Assembly: GCF_000328705.1 (NCBI RefSeq)
Contig: NC_019673.1
Span: 558,001-622,000 of the forward strand
Direction of reading: 5' to 3'
Length of the DNA stretch: 64,000 nucleotides
DNA from: Saccharothrix espanaensis DSM 44229
Lineage (GTDB): Bacteria > Actinomycetota > Actinomycetes > Mycobacteriales > Pseudonocardiaceae
Positions 27,524 to 35,893 of this stretch are shown here, piece after piece. A model generated the notes under the pieces. The model ran no database searches, was not told the DNA's origin, and saw nothing but the letters and a program-made list of their open reading frames with translations. The number at the start of each line of letters is the position of its first letter. Within the stretch, counting starts at the first letter, position 1. The position numbers and the translations under genes are program-made.

Positions 27524-27976
27524 ATGGAGCCGAAGGAGCCGGACGAGTGGCTCGCGCAGTACGGCCAGAAGATCGAGCAGGCCAAGCAGAACGCCGAGCA
27601 GGCGAAGAACTCGCTCGGTGAGGTCGGTGGCAGCGCCACGTCCTCGGACGGCCTGATCACCGTCACGGTCAACGCGTCCGGCGCGGTGACCAACCTGATC
27701 CTGCGGCCCGCGCTGCGGGGGGAGGACCCGGAGCGGATCTCCGGGGCGATCATGACGGCCATCGGCCAGGCGCAGCGCGCCGCGGCCGGCCAGGTCGTGC
27801 AGATCATGACCGACTTCGTCGGGGACGGCCCGGCGCTGGACTTCGTCAAGGCGAACATGCCCAACGGCTATTCGGGTGACGGAACCGACCTGGTGGAACC
27901 GGAGCCGGAGATCCAGCGTCGAGACACCAGGCCCGACGACGATTACTTCACCAACCCACCAGACGTGATGGCCTGA
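27524..27976 (+). CDS. YbaB/EbfC-family nucleoid protein, T7SS-cassette type
   Basis: A 150-aa protein with an N-terminal coiled helix rich in Gln/Ala/Lys (QKIEQAKQNAEQAKNSLGEV). The YbaB beta-sheet core follows (SSDGLITVTVNASGAVTNLILRPALRG), then a helical segment and an acidic disordered tail. YbaB proteins are small dimeric DNA binders. In actinomycetes a divergent form regularly precedes genes for EspC-like and WXG-domain secretion substrates, as here. The GGAGGGG box ahead of ATG 27524 fixes the start. The next gene follows after 11 nt. Confidence 0.87.
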   Translation: MEPKEPDEWLAQYGQKIEQAKQNAEQAKNSLGEVGGSATSSDGLITVTVNASGAVTNLILRPALRGEDPERISGAIMTAIGQAQRAAAGQVVQIMTDFVGDGPALDFVKANMPNGYSGDGTDLVEPEPEIQRRDTRPDDDYFTNPPDVMA

Positions 27977-27987
27977 GCAGGGGGTAG

Positions 27988-28302
27988 ATGTCCATGTTCG
28001 TGTCGTTCCACGTGAGCCCGGAGGAGATCCGGGCGCACGCCGGCACGGTCGACCAGTTGACGCAGCGGATGCTCTCGGCGACCAACACCGCCGACCCGTC
28101 GCTGTCGACCGACGCGTTCGGCGCGTTCGCGTCGTTCCTGGCCTCCTTCCTGCTCAAGACCGCCGGCGTCTCGCAGGACATCCTCGGCCAGGCCACCGAG
28201 ACCATCGCCGACATGGCCCAGGGGCTCAAGGAGGTCGCCGACCTCTACGAGAACGTCGACCTGGACAACGCGTTCGGGTTCACCGGAAAGGCGCGCGGAT
28301 GA
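27988..28302 (+). CDS. EspC-like type VII secretion target family protein
   Basis: A 104-aa helical protein. The start SFHVSPEEIRAHAGTVDQLT is characteristic of the T7SS_ESX_EspC (DUF2580) family, and the rest forms a second long helix with the end DLDNAFGFTGKARG. Such proteins form helical hairpins and are co-secreted with, or chaperone, larger substrates. Two ATGs (27988 and 27994) are possible; GGGGGT lies ahead. The stop overlaps the next ATG, so the two are coupled. Confidence 0.85.
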   Translation: MSMFVSFHVSPEEIRAHAGTVDQLTQRMLSATNTADPSLSTDAFGAFASFLASFLLKTAGVSQDILGQATETIADMAQGLKEVADLYENVDLDNAFGFTGKARG

Positions 28303-29966
28303 GCACGCAGGCGAGCACTCAGGGGCGTGACCCGTCCTTCCTGATCACCGACGTGCAGGGGACCGTCTCGGCGGTCGAGCGCGGTGACTGGGTGCAGGCG
28401 GGCCTGGGCGTGGCGAACACGGCCATGAGCATCGTCGGCCTGTCCACGAACCCGCTGTCCGGCCTGCTGTCGGCGGGTTTCAGCTGGGCCATGCAGCACG
28501 TCAGCTTCCTCAAGGAGCCGTTCGACGCGCTGCTGGGCAGCCCGGAGTCGATCCAGAAGATGTCCGACAGCTGGGCCTCGGCGGCCAAGCAGATCGAGGG
28601 CATCGTCGCGGACTACCGGCGCACCTCCGAGCAGGAGACCAAGAACTGGAAGGGCCGCTCGGCCGACGGCTACCGCGAGGCGAGCAAGAAGCACGCCGGC
28701 GGGCTGGAGACGCTGGCCAAGGCCGTGAAGGGCATCTCCGGCGCGGCCAAGGGCGCGGGCGAGCTGGTCGCGACGGTCCGCAAGACCATCATGGACCTGA
28801 TCGGCCAGGCCGTGCAGGACATGGTCATGAAGATCATCCAGTGGCTGGCGGCCTCGTTCCTGACCTTCGGCGCGGCCATCGCGGCGGCGATCTCGGACAT
28901 CGTGACGATGGCCGTGAACTACGCCAAGAAGCTGATGGACTTCCTCAAGAAGCTCGGCGAGTCGCTCAAGAAGCTGATCGACCTGGTGAAGTCGGTGCAG
29001 TCGATCGCCTCGACCGCCAAGCAGATCCTCCAGGCGATCACCTCCATGACGCACGCCAACAAGGGCGGTTCGGGCGGCGCGGGTCCGCGCAACTCGGCCG
29101 GTGGCCTGGGGCTCACCCAGGACCAGTTGGCGAACATGGACCGCAACGCGCGCGACCGGTACACGCCGGGCAGCGGCGCGAGCGGCGGTGGCGGCAACAC
29201 CGGCACCAGCGGCTCCCCGAACGCGGGCCCGGTGGTCAGCCGACCGCCGACGCCCGCCGGCAGCGGTGTCGGCACGGACGGCGGCCCCTACCCCGGTGGC
29301 ACGTACCCGGGCGGCGCCGCGGGTGGTCCCGTGGTGAGCCGGCCGCCGACGCCGGGCGGGAGCAGCGGTGGCAGCGGCGGTTCGGGCAGCGGTGGCGCGG
29401 GCACGGGCGGCCACTGGGAGCCGGGCCGGTGGGTGCCGGCCGGTGGCGGGTCCTCGCAGCTTCCGCCGAAGGTCGCGCCGATCACGTACCCGGCGGCCTC
29501 TCGTGACACCACGCACGCGACCGGCACGACGGGCACCACCCCGTCGATCCCGACCGTGCGGCCGTTCACCTCGACCGACCTGCCGCACTCCGCGGGTGGC
29601 GGTGCGGGTGGCGGCGTCGGTGGTGGCGGTGGCGGTGGCTTCGCCGGTGGCGGTGGCGGTTTCGCGGGCGGCGGCGGTGCCGGTGCCGGCGGCGCGGGTG
29701 CCGGCCAGACGCTCCAGGCGGGCGGCGCGTCCGGTGTGCTGGCGGCGGGCACGGGCGCGGCGGGTGCCGCGGGCGGCGGCGTCGGCGGTGCCGGCGGCGC
29801 GGGTCGCGGTCCGGGCGGCGGCATGGGCGCCGGCGGCATGATGGCCCCGATGGCCGGTGCGCCCGGCCAGGGCGACGGCAAGGACCACCAGCGCAAGGTC
29901 CGGCTGGAGGGCGAGCCGCTGATCGAGGAGCCGCCCAAGGCGGCGAAGCCGATCATCGGCGAGTGA
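28299..29966 (+). CDS. large WXG-domain, glycine-rich putative type VII secretion substrate
   Basis: A 555-aa protein in two parts. The N-terminal about 250 residues are helical, with a WXG-like turn NWKGRSADGYREASKKHAGG near residue 110 and two hydrophobic amphipathic segments (AASFLTFGAAIAAAISDIV). The rest is a Gly/Pro/Ser/Thr-rich low-complexity region with repeated VVSRPPTP(A/G)G blocks and a long Gly-Ala tract, ending in a charged tail DHQRKVRLEGEPLIEE. The architecture resembles ESX-exported PPE/WXG proteins of Pseudonocardiaceae. No toxin domain is evident. No ESX core gene is in the window. Confidence 0.78.
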   Translation: MSTQASTQGRDPSFLITDVQGTVSAVERGDWVQAGLGVANTAMSIVGLSTNPLSGLLSAGFSWAMQHVSFLKEPFDALLGSPESIQKMSDSWASAAKQIEGIVADYRRTSEQETKNWKGRSADGYREASKKHAGGLETLAKAVKGISGAAKGAGELVATVRKTIMDLIGQAVQDMVMKIIQWLAASFLTFGAAIAAAISDIVTMAVNYAKKLMDFLKKLGESLKKLIDLVKSVQSIASTAKQILQAITSMTHANKGGSGGAGPRNSAGGLGLTQDQLANMDRNARDRYTPGSGASGGGGNTGTSGSPNAGPVVSRPPTPAGSGVGTDGGPYPGGTYPGGAAGGPVVSRPPTPGGSSGGSGGSGSGGAGTGGHWEPGRWVPAGGGSSQLPPKVAPITYPAASRDTTHATGTTGTTPSIPTVRPFTSTDLPHSAGGGAGGGVGGGGGGGFAGGGGGFAGGGGAGAGGAGAGQTLQAGGASGVLAAGTGAAGAAGGGVGGAGGAGRGPGGGMGAGGMMAPMAGAPGQGDGKDHQRKVRLEGEPLIEEPPKAAKPIIGE

Positions 29967-29980
29967 CGCGGTAAGGACGA

Positions 29981-30008
29981 AGGGGGCCTCCTGTGCGGGA
30001 GGCCCCTT
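29981..30008 (+). terminator. hairpin terminator after the WXG gene
   Basis: An 11-bp stem AGGGGGCCTCC/GGAGGCCCCTT with a 6-nt loop and a following TTTCGCTT ends the three-gene cassette. Confidence 0.75.
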
Positions 30009-30110
30009 TCGCTTGTGCCACAGGGGTTTGACGCCGTGGGTCGACGTGCGCGTGTCGATGTGCGTGGGTCGACGTGTCGTGAGCTGGTGTGTTGAGGTCT
30101 GCCGGGGTGG

Positions 30111-31613
30111 TCAGGCCAGGGCGGCGAGTTCGTCGGCGACGACTTGGCGGGCCTCGGCCTCGCGGGCCCGGCGTTCGGCGGGCACCAGGCCGATGCGGGT
30201 GCGCCGGTCCAGCACGTCGTCGGCGTCCAGCGCGCCCTCGTGCCGCACGGCCCAGGCGAACTCGCCGATCTCGGCGACCCGGCACGCCTCCGAGCCGTAC
30301 CGCGCGACCAGGTCCGCCGGACCCGCCGCCTGTCCGGAACCCACCAGCGGCCCGGAACCCACCGAAGGCCCGGAACCCATCAGCGGCCCGGAACCCACCA
30401 GGGGCAACGATTTCGTGCGCGACTTGGCGGCGGTGAGGCCGGTCGCGTCCACCGCGTCGGCCGCCATCCGCCGGTAGGTGGTCAGCTTGCCGCCGACGAC
30501 CGTGGTGACGCCGCCCTCGGTGAGCACGGTGTGCCGGCGGGACAGGTCGGCGCTCGGCCCGTCGCCGGTGTCCAGCAGCGGGCGCAGGCCGGCGTAGCTG
30601 CCCAGCACGTCCGCCGGCGTCAACTTCCGCTCCAGCACCGAGGAAGCGACGTCGAGCAGGAAGTCCACATCGGACTGCGGGACCTCCGGGACGTCCGGGA
30701 TGGGGCCGTCCACCGGTTCGTCGGTCAGCCCGACGTAGACGCGGCCGTCGTGCTGCGGCAGGACCAGCGCGTACCGGTTGCGCTCGGTCGGCACGGGCAC
30801 GGTCAGCGCCGTGCGCCCGACGCCGAGCGCGCCCGCGTCCAGCACCAGGTGCGAACCCCGTGACGGGCGCAGCTTCACGTCCACCAGCCGCCCGGCCCAC
30901 ACGCCGGCCGCGTTCACCACGGCGTTGGCCCGGATGGTCAGGGACTCGCCGGTCAGGCCGTCCACGACGTGCGCGGTCCGCCCGTCCAGGCGGGTCACCT
31001 CGGCCCTGGTGATGATCCGCGCGCCGAGCCCGGCGGCGGTGCGGGCCAGGGCGACGACCAGGCGGGCGTCGTCCACCAGCTGCCCGTCGAAGCTGAGCAG
31101 CCCGCCACGCAGGCCCGCGCGGCGCAGGCCGGGCGCGAGTGCCAGGGCTTCGGCGGCCGGCACCCGGCGCGGGCCGGGCAGCACCTGTGACGGCGTGCCC
31201 GCGAGCCGGCGCAGCACGTCGCCCGCGTGCAGCCCGGCCAGCACCAGCGGGTCGTTGGCCTTGTCGTGCAACGGGACCAGTTGCGGCAGGGCGCGGACCA
31301 GGTGCGGCGCGGTGCGGGTCATCAGCACGCCGCGCTCCACCGCGCTCTCGAACGCCAGCCCCACCTCGCCCCGCGCGAGGTAGCGCAGGCCGCCGTGGAC
31401 CAGCTTGCTGGACCAGCGGGACGTGCCGAACGCCAGGTCGTGCGCCTCCACCAGGCACACGTCCAGGCCGCGCGCGGCGGCGTCCAGCGCGACTCCCGCG
31501 CCGGTCACCCCGCCGCCGACGACCAGCAGGTCCACCGTCCGCTCGGCCACCTCGGCGAGGTCCCGGCGGCGGCGCGCGGCGTCGAGCGAGGTGCTCGCCT
31601 GGGGCGTGCTCAC
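30111..31613 (-). CDS. glpD: glycerol-3-phosphate dehydrogenase, FAD-dependent
   Basis: A 500-aa enzyme oxidising glycerol-3-phosphate to DHAP at the membrane. It has the FAD Rossmann motif VDLLVVGGGVTGAGVALDAA, the GlpD signature SSKLVHGGLRYLARGE, and RGSHLVL, GLTDEPVDG and GGKLTTYRRMA near the end of the DAO domain. The C-terminal domain is interrupted by a four-copy six-residue repeat (LVGSGP type, residues about 403-427) not usual in GlpD. The GTG start overlaps the stop of the TetR gene (GTGA), so expression follows that TetR. Confidence 0.94.
   Translation of the reverse strand: MSTPQASTSLDAARRRRDLAEVAERTVDLLVVGGGVTGAGVALDAAARGLDVCLVEAHDLAFGTSRWSSKLVHGGLRYLARGEVGLAFESAVERGVLMTRTAPHLVRALPQLVPLHDKANDPLVLAGLHAGDVLRRLAGTPSQVLPGPRRVPAAEALALAPGLRRAGLRGGLLSFDGQLVDDARLVVALARTAAGLGARIITRAEVTRLDGRTAHVVDGLTGESLTIRANAVVNAAGVWAGRLVDVKLRPSRGSHLVLDAGALGVGRTALTVPVPTERNRYALVLPQHDGRVYVGLTDEPVDGPIPDVPEVPQSDVDFLLDVASSVLERKLTPADVLGSYAGLRPLLDTGDGPSADLSRRHTVLTEGGVTTVVGGKLTTYRRMAADAVDATGLTAAKSRTKSLPLVGSGPLMGSGPSVGSGPLVGSGQAAGPADLVARYGSEACRVAEIGEFAWAVRHEGALDADDVLDRRTRIGLVPAERRAREAEARQVVADELAALA
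30334..30405 (-). repeat. 18-bp tandem repeat, four copies, inside glpD
   Basis: Four consecutive 18-bp units (30334-30351, 30352-30369, 30370-30387, 30388-30405) with the plus-strand form CCGGAACCCACCAGCGGC and one to four changes per copy. In frame they encode LVGSGP, LMGSGP, SVGSGP and LVGSGQ. Confidence 0.9.
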
Positions 31614-32185
31614 GACAGGGCCGCGTCGAGGAAGACCGCCAGTTCGGCGAGCAGCGCCTCGAAGTCCAGGTCGGTGGTGGCCGGGCGGATCGAGAGCACC
31701 AGGGACTGCGTGGTCAGCAGGACCAGGCGGGCCTGGGCGGCGGCGTCGCCGGGCCGGATCGACCCGTCGGCGTGGCCCGCCTCGACCTGGGCGCGCAGGA
31801 ACGCCTCGACCAGCAGCTGCGTGCTGCCCAGGCGCTGCACCAGGTAGGGCAGCATCAGTTCGGCGTCGAGGTCGAGCACGCGGCGCATCAGCGGGTCGGC
31901 GGCGAGCAGCCGGATGCCCGCGACAGCCCGGCCGACCAGGCACTCGCGGGCGTTCGCGCCGTCCGGGCCGGGCTCTTCCACGCGCCGCAGCAGCGCGCCG
32001 AACTCCCTGGTCATCAAGGTTCTGACCAGGGTTCGGACGTCCGGGAACCGGCGGTAGAGGGTCATCCGGCTCACGCCGGCGCGTTTGGCGATGTCCGTCA
32101 GCGTGGTGCGGCGGACACCGACCTCGACCACGCAGTCGCGGGCCGCGTCGAGGAGCGCGTCATCACTGTGACGTTGGGGCGTCAT
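31610..32185 (-). CDS. TetR-family regulator upstream of glpD
   Basis: A 191-aa regulator with the N-terminal motif LLDAARDCVVEVGVRRTTLT, DIAKRAGVSRMTLYRRFPDV, RTLVRTLMTREF. The C-terminal part is a helical ligand domain. It begins an operon with glpD (4-nt overlap) and is divergent from the alkyl-DHAP-synthase-like gene, so it likely controls both. A -10-like TACAGT lies 7 nt ahead of its ATG, suggesting a leaderless message. Confidence 0.9.
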   Translation of the reverse strand: MTPQRHSDDALLDAARDCVVEVGVRRTTLTDIAKRAGVSRMTLYRRFPDVRTLVRTLMTREFGALLRRVEEPGPDGANARECLVGRAVAGIRLLAADPLMRRVLDLDAELMLPYLVQRLGSTQLLVEAFLRAQVEAGHADGSIRPGDAAAQARLVLLTTQSLVLSIRPATTDLDFEALLAELAVFLDAALS

Positions 32186-32187
32186 GT

Positions 32188-32206
32188 GTCACACTGTAGC
32201 GGTGAC
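32188..32206. promoter_or_regulatory. candidate TetR operator, GTCAC-N9-GTGAC
   Basis: A 19-bp imperfect palindrome in the 16-bp divergent space between the TetR start (32185) and the flavoenzyme start (32202). It overlaps the likely -10 of the TetR gene. Confidence 0.45.
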
Positions 32207-33818
32207 CGAGCGCATCGACCACACCCTCCGGGGCAGGTGGACCCCGACCACGGCGCAACTGCCGCCGCACGCCCTGCGGTGGCTGCGGCAGCGGACCGGC
32301 CTGGCCGAGGTCCGCACCCCGGCGCGCACGCCCGCCGTGCCCGCGTCCGCGCTGTCCGACACCGCGCACACCGCGCTGGACGCGGTGGTGGGTCCCGGTT
32401 TCGTCCGGGTCGACCGGGACTCCCGGCTGGGCCGGGCCGGCGGTCTGTCCTATGTAGACATTCTGGAGCAGCGGGGTGACGGCGCCCTCGCGGTGCCCGA
32501 CGCCGTCGTGCTGCCCGGGTCGCCGGAACAGGTGGTCGAGGTGCTGCGGACCTGCGCCGAGCACGACGTGGCCGTGGTGCCGTTCGGCGGCGGCACGTCC
32601 GTGGTGGGCGGGGTCGCGGCGCTGCGCGGTGACAAGGCCGCGGTGATCGCGCTCGACCTGGCCCGGCTGGACCGGCTGGTGTCGGTCGACCCGGTGTCCC
32701 GGATCGCCGTGCTGCAAGCCGGCCTGCCCGCGCCCGAGGCGGAGAAGTTGCTGGCACCGCACGGTTTCACCCTCGGTCACGTGCCGCAGTCCTACGAGCG
32801 GGCCACCATCGGCGGGTTCGCCGCCACCCGGTCGGCCGGGCAGGCGTCGGCCGGCTACGGGCGGTTCGAGGACCTGGTGGAGGGCGTGCGGCTGGCCGCA
32901 CCGGTCGGCGAGTGGCGGCTGGGAGCCGCGCCCGCGTCGGCCGCCGGACCCGACCTCAAGCAGCTCGTGATCGGCAGCGAAGGCGCGTTCGGCGTCATCA
33001 CCGAGGTGTCGCTGCGGGTCCGGCCGCGGCCGGTGGTCGAGCGCTACGAGGGCTTCGCCGTCGACGGGTGGGCGCGCGGGTCGGACGTGGTGCGCGCGCT
33101 CGCGCAGCGCCGGGTGCTCGCCGACGTGACCCGGCTGTCCGATGTGGACGAGACCGAGGTGTCCCTGTCGCTGGCCGGCGGCTGGAAGACCGCCGCGCTC
33201 AAGACCTACCTGCGGGCCCGCGGTCTCGCCCGGCCGTGCCTGCTCGTGCTCGGCTGGCACGGCGCGTCCGAGGACGAGGTCCGGCGCAAGCGGCGGGAGA
33301 CGGTGCGCGGCCTGCGCCTGGTCCCGCTGGGACGACCGCTGGGCGAGGCGTGGCGGCACGGCCGGTTCAACGGGCCCCGCCAGCGCGACGCGCTGATGGA
33401 GGTCGGCGTGTGCGTCGAGACGCTGGAGACCGCCACGCACTGGTCCCGGGTGTCCGAACTGCGGGCCGTCGTGCGCGAGGCGCTGCGCGACGCGCTCGGC
33501 GACTGCGTGGTGATGTGCCACATCTCGCACGCGTACGAGACCGGAGCGTCCCTCTACTTCACCGTCCTGACCGCGCGGTCGGTCGCCGACCCGATCGGGC
33601 AGTGGCAGGTGGCCAAGGCCGCCGCCAGTGAAGCCATCGCCGGGCTCGGCACGATCAGCCACCACCACGCCGTCGGGCGGGACCACGCGCCCTACCTGGA
33701 GACCGAGATCGGCGCGCTCGGGCTGGACGTGCTGGCGTCCGTCAAGCGGACGCTCGACCCGACCGGGGTGCTCAACCCTGGCAAGCTCCTCCCGTCCGGG
33801 CTAGCTTCACGGACGTGA
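32202..33818 (+). CDS. FAD-binding oxidase, alkyldihydroxyacetonephosphate synthase-like
   Basis: A 538-aa flavoprotein of the vanillyl-alcohol oxidase family. FAD domain: PDAVVLPGSPEQVVEVLRTC, VVPFGGGTSVVGG, SYERATIGGFAATRSAGQAS and IGSEGAFGVITEVSLRV. C-terminal features match alkyl-DHAP synthase: a catalytic-type Tyr in CHISHAYETGASLYF and the HHH cluster in GTISHHHAVGRDHAPYLETEIG, ending LKRTLDPTGVLNPGKL-like. The enzyme would exchange the acyl chain of acyl-DHAP for an alcohol, the ether-lipid step. GTG 32202 is preferred. Its stop overlaps the next gene (GTGA). Confidence 0.88.
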   Translation: MTERIDHTLRGRWTPTTAQLPPHALRWLRQRTGLAEVRTPARTPAVPASALSDTAHTALDAVVGPGFVRVDRDSRLGRAGGLSYVDILEQRGDGALAVPDAVVLPGSPEQVVEVLRTCAEHDVAVVPFGGGTSVVGGVAALRGDKAAVIALDLARLDRLVSVDPVSRIAVLQAGLPAPEAEKLLAPHGFTLGHVPQSYERATIGGFAATRSAGQASAGYGRFEDLVEGVRLAAPVGEWRLGAAPASAAGPDLKQLVIGSEGAFGVITEVSLRVRPRPVVERYEGFAVDGWARGSDVVRALAQRRVLADVTRLSDVDETEVSLSLAGGWKTAALKTYLRARGLARPCLLVLGWHGASEDEVRRKRRETVRGLRLVPLGRPLGEAWRHGRFNGPRQRDALMEVGVCVETLETATHWSRVSELRAVVREALRDALGDCVVMCHISHAYETGASLYFTVLTARSVADPIGQWQVAKAAASEAIAGLGTISHHHAVGRDHAPYLETEIGALGLDVLASVKRTLDPTGVLNPGKLLPSGLASRT

Positions 33819-35011
33819 CCGGTGATCTGCTGATCCGTTCCGTGCGGCCGTGGCCCAACAGCCTTGACGTGCCCGCGGTGGACGTCCTGTGCACTGATGG
33901 GCTGGTGGCGTCGATCGGCGCCGACGTGGACGCGCCGCCGGGCGTGCCCGTCGTGGACGGCGCGGGCGGGGTGCTGCTGCCGTCCTTCGCGGACGTCCAC
34001 GCGCACCTCGACTCGACCCGGCTCGGGCTGCCGTTCCGGCCGCACAGCGCCGGCGCCGGGCTCGGCGAGCTGATCGACAACGACCGGCGCAACTGGCGGT
34101 CCGCCGAGCGCGGCGTGGCCGAGCGCGCCACGCACACCCTCGGGCTGACCATCGCGGCCGGCGCGACGATCGTGCGCAGCCACGCGCAGGTCGACGTCGA
34201 CTCCGGGTTGGACAAGCTGGAGGGCGTGCTGGCCGCCCGCGAAGCGCACGCCGGGCGGGCGACCGTGCAGGTCGTGGCGTTCCCGCAGTGCGGCATCCTG
34301 CGCGAGAAGGGCACCGCCGACCTGCTGGAGGCCGCGCTGCGGGCCGGTGCCGACCTGGTCGGCGGCCTCGACCCGGCGGGCTACGACCGTGACCCCGTGC
34401 GGCACCTCGACGTCGTGTTCGGGCTGGCCGAGAAGCACCAGCGCGGCGTGGACGTGCACCTGCACGACGCCGGGTCGCTGGGCGCGTTCCAGGTCGAGCT
34501 CATCTGCGAGCGGGTCGCGGCGCTGGACATGCGCGGCAAGGTGACCATCAGCCACGCCTTCGCGCTGTCCTCAGTGGACGCCGAGCGGCAGCGCGAGCTG
34601 GTGGACCTGCTCGCCGAGCACGACGTGGCGGTGACCACGGTCGCGCCCGGCGTGCGGGAACCGTTGCCGCTGCGGCAGTTGCGGTGGGCGGGCGTGCGGC
34701 TCGGGCTGGGGCAGGACGGGATGCGCGACTACTGGTCGCCCTACGGCAACGGCGACATGCTCGACCGGGCCTGGCAGCTGGCCTACCGCAACGGGTTCCG
34801 GCAGGACGCGCTGGTCGAGATGTGCGTGGACATCGCCACCCGGGGCGGTGCGGCGGTCGTCGGCCGGCCGCACGGGCTGACCGAGGGGTCCCCGGCCGAC
34901 CTGGTCGTGGTGCCGGGCGACACGGTGACGGCGGCGGTGATGGACCGCGCGCCGCGAACCCTGGTCGTGCACGGCGGGCGGGTCGTCGCGGCGGGCGGCG
35001 AACTGGTCTGA
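33815..35011 (+). CDS. amidohydrolase, cytosine-deaminase-like
   Basis: A 398-aa metal-dependent hydrolase. The metal motif is FADVHAHLDSTRLG (H-x-H-L-D), followed by VRSHAQVDVDSGLDKL (as in cytosine deaminase), GLDPAGYDRDPVRHLD, VDVHLHDAGSLGAF (metal His), ISHAFALSS and the catalytic Asp in LGLGQDGMRDYWSPYGNGDML. These fit the CodA-like branch acting on cyclic amidines or hydantoins. It is translationally coupled to the flavoenzyme gene, although no biochemical link between them is obvious. Confidence 0.9.
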   Translation: MTGDLLIRSVRPWPNSLDVPAVDVLCTDGLVASIGADVDAPPGVPVVDGAGGVLLPSFADVHAHLDSTRLGLPFRPHSAGAGLGELIDNDRRNWRSAERGVAERATHTLGLTIAAGATIVRSHAQVDVDSGLDKLEGVLAAREAHAGRATVQVVAFPQCGILREKGTADLLEAALRAGADLVGGLDPAGYDRDPVRHLDVVFGLAEKHQRGVDVHLHDAGSLGAFQVELICERVAALDMRGKVTISHAFALSSVDAERQRELVDLLAEHDVAVTTVAPGVREPLPLRQLRWAGVRLGLGQDGMRDYWSPYGNGDMLDRAWQLAYRNGFRQDALVEMCVDIATRGGAAVVGRPHGLTEGSPADLVVVPGDTVTAAVMDRAPRTLVVHGGRVVAAGGELV

Positions 35012-35033
35012 CGCCGGCGGTCGGGCCGGCGGG

Positions 35034-35567
35034 TCAGATCTTCTGCCGGCACAGGTCGGCCAGTTCGGCGGCCTGCGGTCCGACGGCGGGATCGGTCGTC
35101 AGCGGCTCGACGGCGGCCAGGACGTGGGGCACCAGCTCTTCGATGCCGAGCATGGAGCGGGCGAACAGGGCGTCGGCGAGTTCCGCGTCCTCGTAGACCG
35201 CCGCGCCCTCGTCGTCGTCTTCGGGTTCCTCGTCGAGCAGGGCGGTGACCTCGGCGTCGACGTCCCGGCCCGCCGGGTGCGCCATGGTGACGAACTCGGC
35301 GCGGTGCTCCGGGGCGACGACCTCGACCACTTCGGCCAGGAACGCCAGCAGGCCGGGGACGGCGAGCGCGGCGCGGGGGTCGTCCAGCACTCCGACGACC
35401 TCGCGGACGACGTGCGGCGTGGCACTCCACGGCGTGCCCTGGTGGATGATCGCCGACGTCAGGTGGTAGAGCGCGGCCTTGCGCGCGTCGTCGTCGTCAC
35501 CGGTGAGCGCGGCCAGGTGTGCGGGGGTGTCGGTGGCGCGCCCATAGGCGTGCAGCAGGTTCTCCAC
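35034..35567 (-). CDS. hypothetical protein, 177 aa, helical
   Basis: A soluble acidic protein made mainly of helices (ARKAALYHLTSAIIHQG, VVREVVGVLDDPRAA, LLAFLAEVVEVV), resembling HEAT-like repeats, with an acidic stretch DEEPEDDDEGAAVYED. There is no signal peptide. The GTG at 35567 lies 7 nt after a TAGGTT box on the minus strand (35575-35580), consistent with a leaderless gene. Many actinomycetes carry such proteins next to immunity or regulatory loci, but no function is known. Confidence 0.75.
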   Translation of the reverse strand: MENLLHAYGRATDTPAHLAALTGDDDDARKAALYHLTSAIIHQGTPWSATPHVVREVVGVLDDPRAALAVPGLLAFLAEVVEVVAPEHRAEFVTMAHPAGRDVDAEVTALLDEEPEDDDEGAAVYEDAELADALFARSMLGIEELVPHVLAAVEPLTTDPAVGPQAAELADLCRQKI

Positions 35568-35893
35568 CCGCGTGAACCTAACCCAGCCGACCCCCGATCC
35601 CGTCCCCGGAGCGCGCCAAGCGCAACGCGCCCCTGCCCGTCCGGATCGCGTCAAGCGGGCCGACCGGGTGCGACCCCCAGGTCCGCCCCCGACCGCCCCG
35701 GTTCGGCCGTGCGGCCCCCGTTCGGCTGGTGGTGCGGTTCCGGTTCGGCCAACCACCCAGTCCGGCCGTGCGCCCCCATTCGGCCGGACTGTGCGGCCCC
35801 GGTCCGGCCGGACCGGCCGGCCCTGAGCGGGTGCGGCGTGGTCGGGACGGGGTGGCCGGACCGGGGGTGGTGGGTCCGCGTCCGGCGGGTGGG
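35568..35893. other. intergenic region, GC-rich low complexity
   Basis: About 325 nt with no supported gene. It contains repeated variants of GGTTCGGCC and GGCCGGAC (for example around 35695-35825), giving long chance open frames on both strands. Confidence 0.6.

Noticed and set aside
28299..29966. Polymorphic toxin encoded by the WXG-type gene
   Set aside because: The C-terminal part is Gly/Pro-rich low complexity with no nuclease, ADP-ribosyltransferase or other toxin motif, and no immunity gene follows.
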